38,243 nucleotides of DNA, from IMG/VR virus record IMGVR_UViG_3300007960_000007, positions 1 to 38,243 of that record; one strand, written 5' to 3'. This DNA is from a virus. Below, in pieces: positions 38,150 through 38,243 of this stretch. The notes under the pieces were generated by a model. That model ran no database searches. It had not been told where the DNA came from and saw nothing but the letters and a program-made list of their open reading frames with translations. How positions within the stretch are numbered: position 1 is the stretch's first letter; every line of letters starts with the position of its first letter. The position numbers were made by a program, and so were the translations under genes.

Positions 38150-38243
38150 ATTCCATTTGCCTCGAATACTGCAGCGGCAAACCCTCTAGGCGTTGCGCTG
38201 CGGATGTTCTTTGTTTTAAGAGACTTACCGCCACACTTGCGCC
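38121..38243. repeat. Right copy of 123-bp direct terminal repeat
   Basis: Identical to 1-123. Removing one copy gives the circular unit of 38,120 bp. Confidence 0.97.
38146..38243 (-). CDS. 3' end of the cytosine methyltransferase-like gene (repeat copy)
   Basis: The same bases as 26-123, repeated at the right end. It encodes only the last about 32 residues of the methyltransferase-like protein and is cut by the window edge. It is not a second gene. Confidence 0.9.
   Translation of the reverse strand, partial: RKCGGKSLKTKNIRSATPRGFAAAVFEANGI

Overview
This window is the complete genome of a tailed phage with a siphovirus-type (long, non-contractile tail) structural module. Bases 1-123 recur exactly at 38121-38243, so the molecule closes into a circle of 38,120 bp. 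The copy at the right end is an assembly overlap or terminal redundancy, and the leftward genes run across the junction. Gene style (DUF2591/NinX-like moron, lambda-like tail order, RecE/RecT-type recombination) points to a phage of a Gram-negative, probably gammaproteobacterial, host. I see no integrase, no clear CI-type repressor, no tRNA and no CRISPR, which favours a lytic life style without proving it.

Layout. (1) 3264 leftward to 1, across the junction, and on to 35446: a leftward early operon with a probable ssDNA-binding protein, a DEAH helicase, a cytosine-methyltransferase-like protein, small proteins, a VRR-NUC nuclease, an N6/N4-type DNA methyltransferase and small membrane proteins. 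(2) 3309-3353: overlapping divergent promoters. (3) 3382-6600 rightward: a small putative DNA-binding protein, two small proteins and a primase-helicase, ending in a terminator. (4) 6601-7242: non-coding region with a 79-bp-period direct repeat (candidate origin) and a promoter whose leader holds a 13-bp hairpin overlapped by mini-ORFs (candidate attenuator). (5) 7243-11750 rightward: a DUF7303-like protein, a coiled-coil DUF1351-like protein, a RecE-like exonuclease and a RecT/Bet annealase, ending in a terminator.

(6) 11841-35462 rightward: the late region. It holds the terminases, DUF4055 portal, MuF-like head protein, scaffold, major capsid protein, head-tail connectors, tail tube, gpG/gpGT chaperones with an A AAA AAG slippery site, tape measure, tail-tip proteins, an SGNH-hydrolase tailspike, an M15 endolysin and a 3-TM holin. 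Four accessory (moron) islands interrupt it. Islands at 15008-16593 and 17630-18798 are on the plus strand; islands at 20582-21338 and 25021-26036 are on the minus strand. Most are bounded by intrinsic terminators, and three have their own good promoter.

The least explained stretch is 17900-18436: 537 bp inside the head module with no convincing gene but several nested, contiguous RNA stems. It is the best candidate for a new phage structured RNA. Other points of interest are the leader hairpin at 7170-7221, a tandem duplicated 55-residue gene, several microproteins, and out-of-frame overlapping membrane genes near 36000.
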